NCBI GenBank assembly: GCA_022606425.2
Contig: JAHDVF020000729.1
Span: 1,302,001 to 1,366,000, forward strand
DNA: 64,000 nt
Origin: Lepidostoma basale
Lineage: Eukaryota > Arthropoda > Insecta > Trichoptera > Lepidostomatidae
Direction of reading: 5' to 3'
The notes beneath the pieces are model-generated. The model searched no databases. It was not told where the DNA came from and saw only the letters and a program-made list of their open reading frames with translations. Position numbers and translations under genes: made by a program. Of this stretch, positions 35,824-46,394 are shown one piece after another (within the stretch, counting starts at the first letter, position 1; each line of letters begins with the position of its first letter).

Positions 35824-36290
35824 TGACAAAACCGTGTATTACAGAAATACAAATGCTGATATCAGGAAGGAATGTAAAGTGGAAAAAAGTTATTAAATAA
35901 ATAATAATACACTTTTAGTATTTGTATCTAAACCACTTTATTTGGTAACACCAAACCGGAGCTTCGTCAGGGTGAGAGAGTAAGTAGAGAGAGTAAACGG
36001 AGTCATGTTACTCTCTGACGCTGATGAAGTTCCGCTGGAGCGAAACCGGTTGGTGTGGTTTAGATACAAATACTAAAAGTGTATTATTATTTTACTTATT
36101 AATGTCACACCATAAATTAAGTGCTTCATAAAAATGTTTAGAAAGTTAAATGAAAAATAAATGAAAAAATATTTTAAGGTAGGCCATGTTAGTAGTCGGA
36201 AAAATCGATGGGAGTGTATGACACGCTGTATGAATGTGAGTAACGTGACGGTTCATTTTCTCTGCCTTCCCTGGCGGAGAAACGGTTTTT
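35824..36290 (+). mobile_element. LINE 3' end, group 6, split by a MITE
   Basis: The left piece has GTGTATTACAGAAATACAAATG, CTGATATCAGGAAGGAATG and stops at 35890. The right piece resumes with GGCCATGTTAGTAGTCGG, GAGTGTATGACACGCTG and the damaged TCTGCCTTCC end. Sequence between the MITE and the right piece (36103-36180) does not match the LINE, so material was lost or replaced. Confidence 0.7.
35890..36102. mobile_element. MITE with about 40-bp terminal inverted repeats
   Basis: The left arm ATAATAATACACTTTTAG, TATTTGTATCTAAACCAC (35901-35935) is matched exactly in inverted form by 36055-36090. The direct repeat TTATTAA flanks it at 35890-35896 and 36096-36102. The centre carries CGGAGCTTCGTCAGGG and GATGAAGTTCCGCTGGAG, GCGAAACCGG. 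There is no ORF. The superfamily is uncertain: the flank could be a 7-bp duplication or a shorter TTA/TA type. Confidence 0.85.
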
Positions 36291-37291
36291 TTCGTAAAAA
36301 TAACATGCTAAATAAACATAAAATAATTTATTGAAAGATACTATATATTTTACATTAAAAATCAGTATGAATTTATTGTTATTTTAGTTATATTTTACAT
36401 GAAAAATCATTATGAATTTATAGCCTTTCATATTCGAGATACAATATTTTAAATTATAATACATTTGATCTAACGCAATATAAGTATTATACAATTTCTG
36501 ACGTCATTGAGATTAGAAGGAAAATTCGCGAAAGCGAAAACATATAAACAGAAAGCTTAATATTCTTTAAGAACGTGTTTCGACTGCCGAAATAAATCAA
36601 AATAAACGTTAAAAAAACACCTAGACGACAGTCAAACAATCTGTTTACAATATTCTAATCTTATGTTCGAAGATTTATTGCCACCGAACGCCATTTTCCG
36701 AAGCGTTATCTGTTTTCATTTGAGCTCTAGAGAAATAATACAACTTGTTCATTTTATGGCTAGAATACACGAAGATCAGAGTTCACATTCTACTTTTTGC
36801 CTTACCATTTTACTTTTTCGCGTTTCTGGACGGGTGGTGTGCGACCCGGGGAGATTTAAAATGTTTTCAACTAATCTTGAGGCATAAATGCTGGATAACA
36901 TCTAGAATCTGTTTAATTTGAGGCCACGGTATATTCCTTTCTTCTATTTGTCCTATCCTGTCGTGGTGCATATTGTCTTGATGATCTTTCACCATCCGAC
37001 TCGAACACCATTCTAAGTGGGGCCTGCCGCCTTAACCTTGTCCTGCAGGATTTTTCTCCAGTTGGCTCTACGTCTGCTATTCCGCTCACAGAGTATCAGA
37101 CTGTTGAGTTTGGAGCAATGCAGAATGGGTTCTGTCTCAATTAAATTTAAATTATTCATATTTTTCTCATGAACATTTTAAGAAAATTTAATTTTTTTTA
37201 CATACATCTTTTACGAGATGAAACAAATTATAAAAGTACATACATAAAATTCATCCATTTAAAATTAACGATTAATCAAAATAAAATATAA
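36291..37291. other. No gene recognised
   Basis: The plus ORF at 36663-36887 has no motif. The stretch 36895-37140 is GC-richer, and its minus strand (LNSLILCERNSRRRANWRKI) looks faintly like retroelement debris, but this is not firm. Confidence 0.25.
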
Positions 37292-37345
37292 CTAACCATC
37301 ACACCGTCTCCCCGAAAGGGTAAGCAGAAAGAAGGACTGTCACAA
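37292..37345 (-). mobile_element. LINE tail only, group 6
   Basis: AACTAACCATCACACCGTC, CCGAAAGGGTAAGCAGAAAG and a few more bases: just the last 50 or so bases of the group. Confidence 0.6.
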
Positions 37346-37596
37346 AATAACATTTTTGAAAAAATATAATATTATAAGGAACGGGGTCGCAGTATAGCAC
37401 AACCTTCTAGAAAAAGGAGAATATGCTCAGCAGACTGCCTATTATTTATTGTAAGCCGTATAGCCACAACTTACAAAAAAAAAACAATGACGCATACAAA
37501 ATCATAAAACATACTGAAAGTTTTGCAATAATTAAGAAGGAAAATTTAAATATCCAGTCATTTATCTACCAAAATAAATAAATATATTTTGGTAAA

Positions 37597-37808
37597 TAAA
37601 ACTCGCCATGAAGAGGAAGATCGAGGGTCGCAGAGGGATCGGCAGAAGACAACTCTCCTGGCTTCGAAACATCCGAGAACGGACCGGCGTTACAACTGTG
37701 GGGGAGCTATTTCGCGCCGCCCAGGACAGGGACGCTTTCTCCCAAATGGTCGTCAACGTCGAGGGGACCCGGCAGGACACGTGAAGAAGAAGAAAAAGAA
37801 GTAAAACT
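37597..37808 (+). mobile_element. LINE 3' end, group 3, with 7-bp duplication
   Basis: TAAAACT at 37597-37603 and 37802-37808 flanks a 198-bp insert. The insert encodes KRKIEGRRGIGRRQLSWLRN, IRERTGVTTVGELFRAAQDR and DAFSQMVVNVEGTRQDT-stop, with a GAAGAAGAAAAAGAAG tail. It is intact over this short length and matches 19536-19786. Confidence 0.85.
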
Positions 37809-37838
37809 TTGGATGTATACATTTTCATTTTTATTATC

Positions 37839-38208
37839 ATCATGGCGTGAGGACATGCGGCGGTGGTCGGGAGGAGTCACATTGAAAGACAAGGTGCGCA
37901 ACGAATATGTGAGGGTAAGTTTCAAGGTAGCCCCTCTAAAACAAAAGTTGTCAGAAACAAGGCTCCGGTGCTATGGTCACGTGATGAGGAGACCTCACGA
38001 CCATGTCGTGAAAAAGTGTCTTTCCGTTACTAGTAGGAGAGGGAGAGGAATACCACAAACTACCTGGCTGACGAATGTGGCCGAAAAGGCCCTAAGCCTT
38101 AAGGAGAAAGCTGCCTACGAAAAAAATACCTGGCGCCAAATGATAAGAAAAGCTGACCCTGAGTAACGGGAGGAGGCGAGGGGAAAGAAGAAGATCATGG
38201 CGTGAGGA
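37839..38208 (+). mobile_element. LINE 3' end, group 4, with 15-bp duplication
   Basis: ATCATGGCGTGAGGA occurs exactly at 37839-37853 and 38194-38208. The 340-bp insert encodes RRWSGGVTLKDKVRNEYV, RLRCYGHVMRRPHDHVVKK, GRGIPQTTWLTNVAEK and NTWRQMIRKADPE-stop, open throughout, then a GAAAGAAGAAG tail. The target is the group 6 LINE that continues at 38209. Confidence 0.93.
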
Positions 38209-38345
38209 GTCGGATAAATTGACATCTGTGCTTGACACGATGTATGAATGTTGAGGAAACGAGAGAAGCATGCCAGGAAAGAACAGTGTGGTGGTCCATT
38301 CTTTCTACCTACCCCTTCGAGGAGACGGCGTGATGGTTAGTTACT
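38194..38345 (+). mobile_element. LINE 3' end, group 6, target of the group 4 insertion
   Basis: It reads TGGCGTGAGGAGTCGGATAA, ACACGATGTATGAATGTTG, AACAGTGTGGTGG and TCCATTCTTTC, with a GGTTAGTTACTTAG tail. It aligns with 30730-30880. The part upstream of the insertion is not recognisable beyond the duplication. Confidence 0.8.
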
Positions 38346-39060
38346 TAGTGTTTTATTTATTCTTCTTCTTCTTTGTTTTATTTACCTTCACCAAATTAAT
38401 TAACATTTCAATATTATGTATGTGAAATTAGAACCAACTAAAATATAATGTATTCGTATTATCAGGTCTCGCAAACCTACAGCGCATAAATATCAATGTT
38501 CCCCAGGCGCTCGTAGGGTTAGAGCACGGGAAACCATTTCTATGATATCTCAATTGAAATGCCACTAGTCACAATGCCTGTTGACGGTGTTATTACGGGT
38601 CCGTAGAAGGCTTTTACAATTTCCCGATATCTTGATCAGCTGGGACGGGCGGATGCCAGTCCGCTCACTATTGATCAATAACACGAGTTTATTAATCTAC
38701 ACGTTGAAGTGATATGCCTCCCTTGAGGAGGGCTATAAACGGAGTATCGAATGGATCGTTAAAGATATATTTATAACGCGAGTATGAGAGCCGTAAATTT
38801 AATTATACCTTCTTAAGATAAGATTATTATAATTTTCAGGATATTTTACTATCGACCTTCCGTGACGAGACATCGTTAAATGCAATATTAAACATATTTA
38901 TGTTTATTTTACGAAGTGTCTTCATATTTCCGATTTCATTTGAAGACATTTTATGAATTTCTTAAGGTAACTACGAAAAACTTAAAAAGTGACCATATGA
39001 GAATTATTTGTACTTACTTTTAGCCGTTAAATAAAAAAAAAAATATATAGGTATATTATT
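38346..39060. other. No gene recognised
   Basis: A GC-richer block at about 38460-38770 has no frame with a motif. The rest is AT-rich. Confidence 0.25.
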
Positions 39061-39386
39061 GAAATTAATTTAAACTGTTAAATTAAATAACTTTTTTTTG
39101 TATCATTTTGTATTTTTTTTACGCGACAGCTGTTTCATCAACCTATGTTGACATCATAATTGTAAAACCTTGTAACATAATTGTAACATTGTAACATAAT
39201 TGTAACACCTTGTAACATAATTGTAACATTGTAACATAATTGTAACACTTGATGATGTCAACATAGGTTGATGAAACAGCTGTCGCGTAAAATATAATAC
39301 AATTGTGATAAAAAAAAAAAAAAATTTAACAGTTCAAAGTGTTAAGATATCATAGTGTTTCGGCCAAAACAATGGAAATTAATTTA
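39061..39386 (+). mobile_element. Long-hairpin element with 12-bp duplication and repeat-filled loop
   Basis: GAAATTAATTTA at 39061-39072 and 39375-39386 brackets a 302-bp insert. The inner arms 39121-39157 and 39252-39288 are perfect 37-base reverse complements (ACGCGACAGCTGTTTCATCA onward). The 94-base loop is filled by four copies of TTGTAACATAATTGTAACA, alternating 19 and 21 bases. Weaker pairing extends outward. A one-sided 3' tail (GTTAAGATATCATAGTG, TTTCGGCCAAAACAATG) closes it. There is no ORF. Confidence 0.9.
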
Positions 39387-39404
39387 TATATACATTTCAT
39401 GGGT

Positions 39405-39615
39405 CTTCTTCTTCTTCTTCTTCCTGACGCTATCTCAACTCATCGTCTGTATTGACTATGGGATCGGCTCTTCTCGATCTCTGGCTGTACCTCGCACGGT
39501 TTTGAGTATCGCCCTCACTCAAGCCATTTTTCTTCAAGACGCTATTGCACTGAATCATCCACGTGTTCCTAGATCTTCCTCTGGATGGTTGACGAGGAAG
39601 ATTCACAGACAAAGC
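39405..39615 (-). mobile_element. LINE 3' end, group 4
   Basis: The minus frame reads QPSRGRSRNTWMIQCNSV, LKKNGLSEGDTQNRARY and SRRADPIVNTDDELR-stop, with a GAA tail (TTC run at 39410 on the plus strand). This is the GR.R.TW ... RRADP pattern of group 4 with a longer C-terminus. The plus ORF over it is a shadow. Confidence 0.65.
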
Positions 39616-40542
39616 TATATTTACTGTGTGGTCTCCATTTACGTTTCGTTCTTATTGATATGGAGAATTGTGTGTACTATAATTATAGTTCTTCTCATTG
39701 TGAAATTATACGACCTTCAAAAGATGTTGGTATAAATAAATTCTGCGATTTGATTAATGATAATTCTAAGTATTAATATTGATGAAAGCAAATACATAAA
39801 TTATTTCAGATAAAAATGAAAGGTTACTAAAAATACACATAGTATATACATTTTGGCATGCAAAGGTATGAATAAAATTTTATCGCGATTAAACGAAAAA
39901 TGGTATGAACTTTGCTATTTTTAAAAACATATGCACATTTGACTAATTTCTCAGAAAATACAGTAAAATATGACGACAAACTACATATAAATCGTTTATT
40001 AATCATAAATGACTGCAATTGTTTGATTAATGTAGTTCGCTGATAAATTCTGGTGTGTGCGTACAATCATCTTGACTCCTTTACGGATCGTCGGTTGGGT
40101 ACATATCGATACACGAACGCGAATAATGCACCATAACACGGTTCAATAGAGAAAATAAGAGTAATTTATAACGTATGATATCATAATTAAATACGGATGC
40201 CTACCGAACTGTCAATATAACGCGACAGAAAACTCGTCATCACCCGCAAACACGGGTGAACAATGGACGCCACTCCGAAATGATTTATCGGATCCAATTG
40301 TTATTTTAGAAGTTTTCAAATTAATTTTGCGGTTTGGTCGGTCACTCGTGCAGCAAGCGGACTCGGTACAACGCAATAATAGCAGCACAGTGCGTGAATG
40401 TCATGAGGACAGTGCCCATCTAGTAAAGCATGTAAACACGGCTCAAACTATTTTGAAAATATGTCAATTTGACAAGCCTGAAATGAAGGTTATGGATATA
40501 CTTGATTGGAAAGCAATATTATTGTTAGGATACCCAATACTT
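39616..40542. other. No gene recognised
   Basis: AT-rich. ORFs at 39827-40066 (-) and 40327-40551 (+) show no known motif. Confidence 0.25.
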
Positions 40543-40731
40543 ATATTATGATACTTCTTCTTCTTCTTATTGTAGATCTTGCGATCTGTTCATGCAGAAT
40601 ATAAACTTTCTTCCAGTGATGAAGACGATCAGCCTTCTTTCCATCTCTTTGGTAGTCGACGGCCCTATGGAGTCTCGTACATCACAATCTTAGGAATCCT
40701 CGCTGGATCTATCTTCTCCATATTATGATAC
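40543..40731 (-). mobile_element. LINE 3' end, group 5, with 12-bp duplication
   Basis: ATATTATGATAC is exact at 40543-40554 and 40720-40731. The 165-bp insert starts (plus strand) with a TTC run and TTATTGTAGATCTTG, the 3' end also seen at 31246. It carries GACGGCCCTATGGAGTC, TCGTACATCAC further on. It is too short to show protein blocks clearly. Confidence 0.85.
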
Positions 40732-41006
40732 ATATTTTATAAATGCACAGCGCTGATCACATATAAAACAGCTCTTGATATAATTTGAATTAACTTTGTA
40801 GTCAAATATTATAACGATGTTGTGATTCATAATTTATTTCGTTTGAACAATTGAGTAAGCAAAAGGTTTTATTCCTAGATATCGCGTGATATTTTAAATA
40901 TTCGAAGTAAAATACACAAAAAACCGAAGCTAGCTTCTAGATGCCAGAAACGCTAACGAAATCGGATACCAAGATAGTAAACTTGAGACTATATGAATAA
41001 ATAAAC

Positions 41007-41240
41007 AGAAGTTACTTAGTAACTTCTCAGAGTGGAAGAAATGAGCACCATACGCTACATCGCAGGCGGAACTCTTAGAGATCGGATCAGAAATGAGAAT
41101 GCGAAAATTGTTAAAATTGAAAAATCCAGCAGCAGGAGACTACCTGAAAGCCTGCCGAAGAGATGAAGGGATGGCTGGACGTCATCATCCCGGGACAATT
41201 CACTGTCACAAACAGATCATACGACCTAAACAAAGAGAAA
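41007..41240 (+). mobile_element. LINE piece, group 5, decayed
   Basis: The frame reads VEEMSTIRYIAGGTLRDRIRN near 41031, then ENAKIVKIEKSSSRRLPES, resembling the RSISGKTLRD block at 31540. The rest is degraded. A 9-bp inverted repeat with 3-base loop (41007-41027, AGAAGTTAC TTA GTAACTTCT) stands just before it. Confidence 0.45.
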
Positions 41241-42390
41241 GAACAATAATAAGGTGTCCAATTCGCATTGTTCATGTATAGTATATAATCTTTTTATATT
41301 CGTTTCGTGTCTCAATATATAATGACCATTACAACTTTTTGTTCACAGTGCTTACTTATTTTAAAAACACAATAATAAAAAAATCTAAAACATTCCAGAA
41401 ATATATAATATAATACATTCCATAGATAAAAATGATTTAAGTTCGAAACTGACTCTACCAAAGAAACATGCGTTTTGAATTTAATAAGAATTGGTTACGT
41501 TATACACGTATTACGGAACGGTCATAATAGGTACGAGTAGATACACGAATGTGCAAATGCAACAATTAATAATAATGCCGCAGTATGCTTTAATTAGACG
41601 AATACAATTGTCGGAATTTAAATATGGCCAGAGTGAAAACACAACCACTTTCATTAGAAATTACATTGAGATTTGTGCGTGGGTTTCGATTCTTACCGCG
41701 CGTGCAAAAGAAAGCTACCGAATAACGCCAATTTGCAGGACGCATGTGCCGCGGCTGTTATGCCAAAAAAAAATGATACTACACACAAACTTAACACTCT
41801 AAAACAAGCCTCGAGATTTTGCAATGAGCCGGTTCCAGTGACTAATAACAAGTTAATGTAGTGCAAATGTTTTATTTTAACGTTTTGTGGATACAGTCGG
41901 TAAATTTGCATTTTCATATTGACAATGCGGCATATCCTGTGTGTCTACATCAAAATGCATTCGTGTCATAGTTAAATATTTCTGTTTGATAATATTATTT
42001 TGTCGAGATTATATTTTTTAGTGTGTGCAAATTTCAAAATCAGAATAACCTTCGATTTGTATGTATGATAGATAAATGTATCAAGATCGCAATAAATATT
42101 TTACCTCTGATAAATGAGAAATAAATAAATAAAAATCTTTATCTCCTTTTACATCTGGATTCAATTATTAAAAATGAGGACTAATAATCTCATAACCACC
42201 ATGTATTATAATGTATAGAGATGCGTGTATAAAATAATGAAACAATTTCATGAAAAGAGCATCCCTAGATTCATAGAAAATTGACTAGAATACTTGTACT
42301 GCTACTAAATGACTAGAAAGACATAAAAAAACTTTTTTTTTACAAATATGGCAACAATAATGACGTCACCGTTGGTATTGTAATTAGGTA
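41241..42390. other. No gene recognised
   Basis: AT-rich. ORFs at 41491-41917 on both strands lack motifs. Confidence 0.25.
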
Positions 42391-42460
42391 CATATCAAAT
42401 CAGTTTATTTAATCAAAAGACATTACAAACAGCATAAATGTTTAAGGCATCATACATTTA
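42391..42460 (-). mobile_element. Jockey-type LINE 3' UTR tail
   Basis: TATCAAATCAGTTTATTTAATC, AAAAGACATTACAAACAGC and ATGTTTAAGGCATC are the reverse complement of the UTR at 25820-25905. Only the last 65 or so bases remain. Confidence 0.7.
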
Positions 42461-43247
42461 TGTATTACTTTTACAGCAATTCGATGATTTTGTTTCGTCC
42501 ATATAAAGAATTTTGCTTCTTATTATAATTTACAGTGTACTGTATTAATCATATTTATTGCTTCTCAGGGCATTTTCGATTTTCACACATGAATTTAAAA
42601 ACAAGTTTGATGAATACTAAACGATTTAAAAATGTTATTTGAAATTATAAATAAATAAAATAAACGAGCATAGACAAAAGTTCCAGCGTCCCAGAAAAAT
42701 CCATCAAGTTTGACACGTGAAGCGGTAACCATGTTGAAAATTGTCCAAAATCCAAGCATCGGAACAATCTCCGTTAGGGGCGAGGGCAACCTTTATCCTG
42801 GCCTCCCGCCAGAACTTCGGCTGTCCCGAAGCGGGAGCCGATCACCCGAAAATAAACTCGAAGATGACGGCCGATCACCATGAAATTAAATGGGAACACG
42901 ACGGAGACATTAGCGAATATCTCATACTCATCGAAGCGGCGCACAGTGGGGCCAAAATATGAAAACGTGTCATTAACTCATAGAAGCTATATATATAGCT
43001 ATAAATCAAAGGATTTAATGTAATTAGGTAGGTTAATGAAAATAAGAGACAATGTCATGAATATTAACACTTTATTTTTCCAATAACAATGAAATATGTG
43101 TCAAATACTGTCTTATTTTTATATGCTCGTTTAAGTCATTTTTTATTATTTTTAATAACGTAAAATGCAGCTTAGTTTTACATAATATATACGTTTCTTG
43201 AAAGAACGTCGATTTTACCCTTCATAAATACACACCAATATTTTTTT
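42461..43247. other. No gene recognised; 16-bp palindrome
   Basis: A GC-richer patch at 42740-42960 has an ORF without a motif. AGCTATATATATAGCT at 42985-43000 is a perfect 16-bp palindrome. The 3' end of the transposase relic may extend into this stretch, but no terminal inverted repeat was found. Confidence 0.3.
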
Positions 43248-45391
43248 TTACTCGTTATCAGATATTTCTGAGACACCATCATTGTCATCGGATTCATCAT
43301 TTTCGCTTTGGCTGGAGGACCCTGTAGATGGAGGTATTATCAGATCCAAAACGTCTTTGGGGAATCTAGTTAGTTTCTCTTTCGGTAATTTCCTCTTACT
43401 AGTTATTAAAGGATCTGATGAGAGTAAAGAAAATTTAAAATATCCGTGTTTGAATTCGTTCTGCTAAATTTCCTCGAGTGGTACTACCTAAACTTTTTAA
43501 AATCTTTGTTACGTGCTTCCTGCGCTTCTTCGGTTAATTGACCTATCGGCAATGTTGACGTTTTTATTATTTCAGGTCCGTGTATTAAATATTCGTGAAG
43601 TGTGGGTGGCATATTACACCACGGATATTTTTCTTCAAAATATCTGGCTGTATGTAACGCATACTCTCGGTATTTTTCCACACTAATTTCATGACCACAT
43701 GATATAACTATTAAAATGGTGTGCATTTTTCTTATTAATTCTACATCTAAATTGGTTATTTCTGCAGACACCTCTGCATTTAAAAAAAACGCCTGGCGGT
43801 ATTTCCATCGTTTGTGTTACCAAAGCCCGGCTTGGTTTGTCCACGATCAAATCTAGTTTTTCTTTGAACTGAGCTTGAATTTTTTTCTTAGTTTCTTCAA
43901 CGATTTCCTTGTCTGTCCCTCGAGCTTTTATAGGCAGTTTGTACGTCAAATGGAGAAGACACTAAAAAAAGCGTATCCATCCGTGCAAGACCGAAATGCC
44001 GAATTCTAAATTTTCTGTTTTTATTTATTTTGTTAGCAACGCATCTATATATTATAATTCAATTGTTTAGATGTGGCACCGCGTATGTAACATTTTTGGG
44101 TAGAAAAAGTATGTGTGATAGCATTACATACTTTGCCATCAATCATTGCGAATATTAAATGATGTTTGATTACGATAACGCGCCCATCTAGTCTGACTAT
44201 GGTTGTGGTAATATTTTTTATTTCTTCATCCACCCTTCGTTTCTCTTCCGAAGGTACTGCTGTGCATTCCTTAATAAATTCTATTTTCAGAGGTCTGCAA
44301 TACCTCGTTGAACCAGGTCTTGGATTTTGCCAAATAATTTTGGCACCAGACACTAGGCGTAAGGGGGCAAATGATGTGATAAAAACCGCTGCATCATCGG
44401 CATCTGCGTCAAAAAAGCCTGTTTATGTGAACTGTGCCCCGAACTTCCATCAACTCCCCATTTGGAATATAATATCATATTATTTAATTCTTTGGATTTG
44501 AGTGTAAAAACAACATCTTGATGGGTGATAATTAAACGCTCAATCGTGAGATTAAGCATGATCTGCAAATCAACATATACCAAAGTATCCGTGACATGTA
44601 TATTTTCTGGCTCTGGATAACATCGTCTTTTTTAGGCCTGTACAGTTTTATACGAAGGATATAAGTTTTTAGATTTCAACTTAATAGCGTTATACTGATG
44701 TGGAGGCAAGTCCGCTTCTATTAAAAGTGCTAAAGCATCTCCTGCTGACATGAACACGTTTCCAAAAGACTCCCTGGAAGTTTGATGAGATTTACCTGAA
44801 CCTGTTGGAACAGATAAAATACCTCGAACCAACTTTGAGGCATCTGCCTGTCATGCAGCTCTAAGTTCCATTTGTGTTGCGTAGAGTAAGTCTGGCAGAG
44901 ATGCAGAATTCCTCAGATTAACCGTCTTTTGCCGCTTCACCCTTTCTGTACTCTCCTCAAAAGGAATCATCGGGCGACCGCCACATGTTTTTGTAGCGCG
45001 AATGAAAGAAACGGATGTATCAAGCCACGTTTTATTAACATCGAGAAATCTTTCTTTCATCCAGTGAGCTGATTCCCATCATGATTTATAATCAAATTTA
45101 AACCGAATAAAATTTTTAACACACGTAACACTTTTTCCTAACTCATCAACACACCCTGTCCGTTTTATGATTTCTTTTTGCAGGAAATCAATCTGATCCT
45201 CCAATTTTTCTTTTCCGAAACTCTTCATAAGCGTTATTAATTGATGCTTTGTCATGAACAAAGTGCTGGAGCTGGTACCTAGGTATGCGAGAAAAGGAAA
45301 AACAGAATAAGATACAAAATTGGTGTATTTTTTTTTCATTTTTGGTTATTCGAAATGTGCTGTTATTATCAAAAGGTGCAAAAAGTGGCAA
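43248..45391 (-). pseudogene. RAG1/Transib-type DDE transposase, decayed
   Basis: About 700 codons can be followed on the minus strand from 45391 to a stop at 43248. An Asp sits in KWGVDGSSGHSSHK (44449-44451) and a second in AMIDGKVCNAIT (44138-44140). CYIRGAT follows (44092-44072). LHGWIRFF precedes a stop near 43975, and DGNTARRFF lies near 43800. HEYLIH (43597-43580) precedes EEAQEARNKDFKKFR (Glu at about 43517). The order and spacing follow the RAG1 core: three catalytic acidic residues and a zinc site of CxxC plus HxxxxH. Here the second Cys is Arg. The protein ends in an acidic Ser-rich tail. Stops lie at 45079, 44851, 44632, about 43975 and 43484, and frameshifts near 44420 (in a T run), 43835, 43790 and 43420. 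The true start and the terminal inverted repeats were not found. The RAG1-like call rests on motifs, not a search. Confidence 0.78.
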
Positions 45392-46394
45392 AAAATAACA
45401 TCATATCAATAAAGTACAACAATTACTTATTATAAATCAATTAAAATACTTGCGGAATTCATCGGGATTCTATACTAAATCTCTAAATGTTTTTTTAATA
45501 TTACAAAAACCTCTGTATCATTTTAATGCGAAATCGGTTTAATTTTTTTACATTTAAAACAAGCCGTAATTACAATTAATTTAACTCGAAAAAGAGGATA
45601 CATACCTGACGTGTAAGGTTCCATACTAAAACTTTAAATTTTTTATCAATAATACAACTAAAGAAATGTTAGAAACTAGGTGTTGCGCTGACTTGAAATA
45701 ACGGACGTGTAACCTCTACGAGTAATCAGCTCCGATTGAGGGGTGCTAGAGCGAACGTGTCACAGTCTAGCTTGTCTATCTGCTCGTGATCATATGCTAA
45801 ATATATCTGAGTCATCATATAATAACAAAGCGTTTAATGAATCATAATTTTTATTTTTTGGGTTATTGTATGAGAAATCTGAATCCTGCCCCAATGTGCG
45901 GCGTAGCCAGTACGGTGACACACTTCTTGCGTGTCTGAAATACGCACAGAACCTAGCTCTTTTTCAGTATTTGCTCTCGAAATATCATATATTAAAATAT
46001 TGCTCAGAGGACAACTAATTGGTGCTCCTGTCAATTTGGAGATATTTCTTGTATAAGTGAATTGTTTTGGTCAATTTGATTGTTGCCGCACTTTGTGATA
46101 GTTATTTGTGACACGAAATACGTTTTCACTCTTCTGATGTTAAAATAATACAAGTTTTTTCGTTTATAAAAATAATTTTGACAGGTGTAAAAATAAATTT
46201 TTCATTTGTTCCAATGACAATTTGAATAAATTCTTCAATCAAATTTTCAAGTTTTTGCTGGTGTTGGATTGTTTTAAGTGCCTAATTAAAATTAAAACAA
46301 TGGAATAAAAAATTAAATAAACACAAATGTCCGGATCGTCCAGCTGACGACAAGTGCACCATCTAAAAGAACATTATGTGTTAAATTATTTTTA
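45392..46394. other. No gene recognised
   Basis: The minus ORF at 45834-46034 (66 codons) lies upstream of the transposase relic. It could belong to the same element, but no motif supports this. The remainder is AT-rich. Confidence 0.25.

Noticed and set aside
39158..39251. Short tandem array with regular spacing, CRISPR-like at first sight
   Set aside because: The units are adjacent with no spacers. It is a minisatellite inside a hairpin loop.
42985..43000. 16-bp palindrome AGCTATATATATAGCT as the transposase element's end
   Set aside because: No matching sequence was found upstream of 45391, and it lacks the CAC start typical of Transib-type ends.
44632..44832. GSGKS in this minus-strand frame looks like a P-loop (Walker A) ATPase motif
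   Set aside because: The frame is continuous with the RAG1-like transposase on both sides, and there is no Walker B or other ATPase feature. The string is chance.
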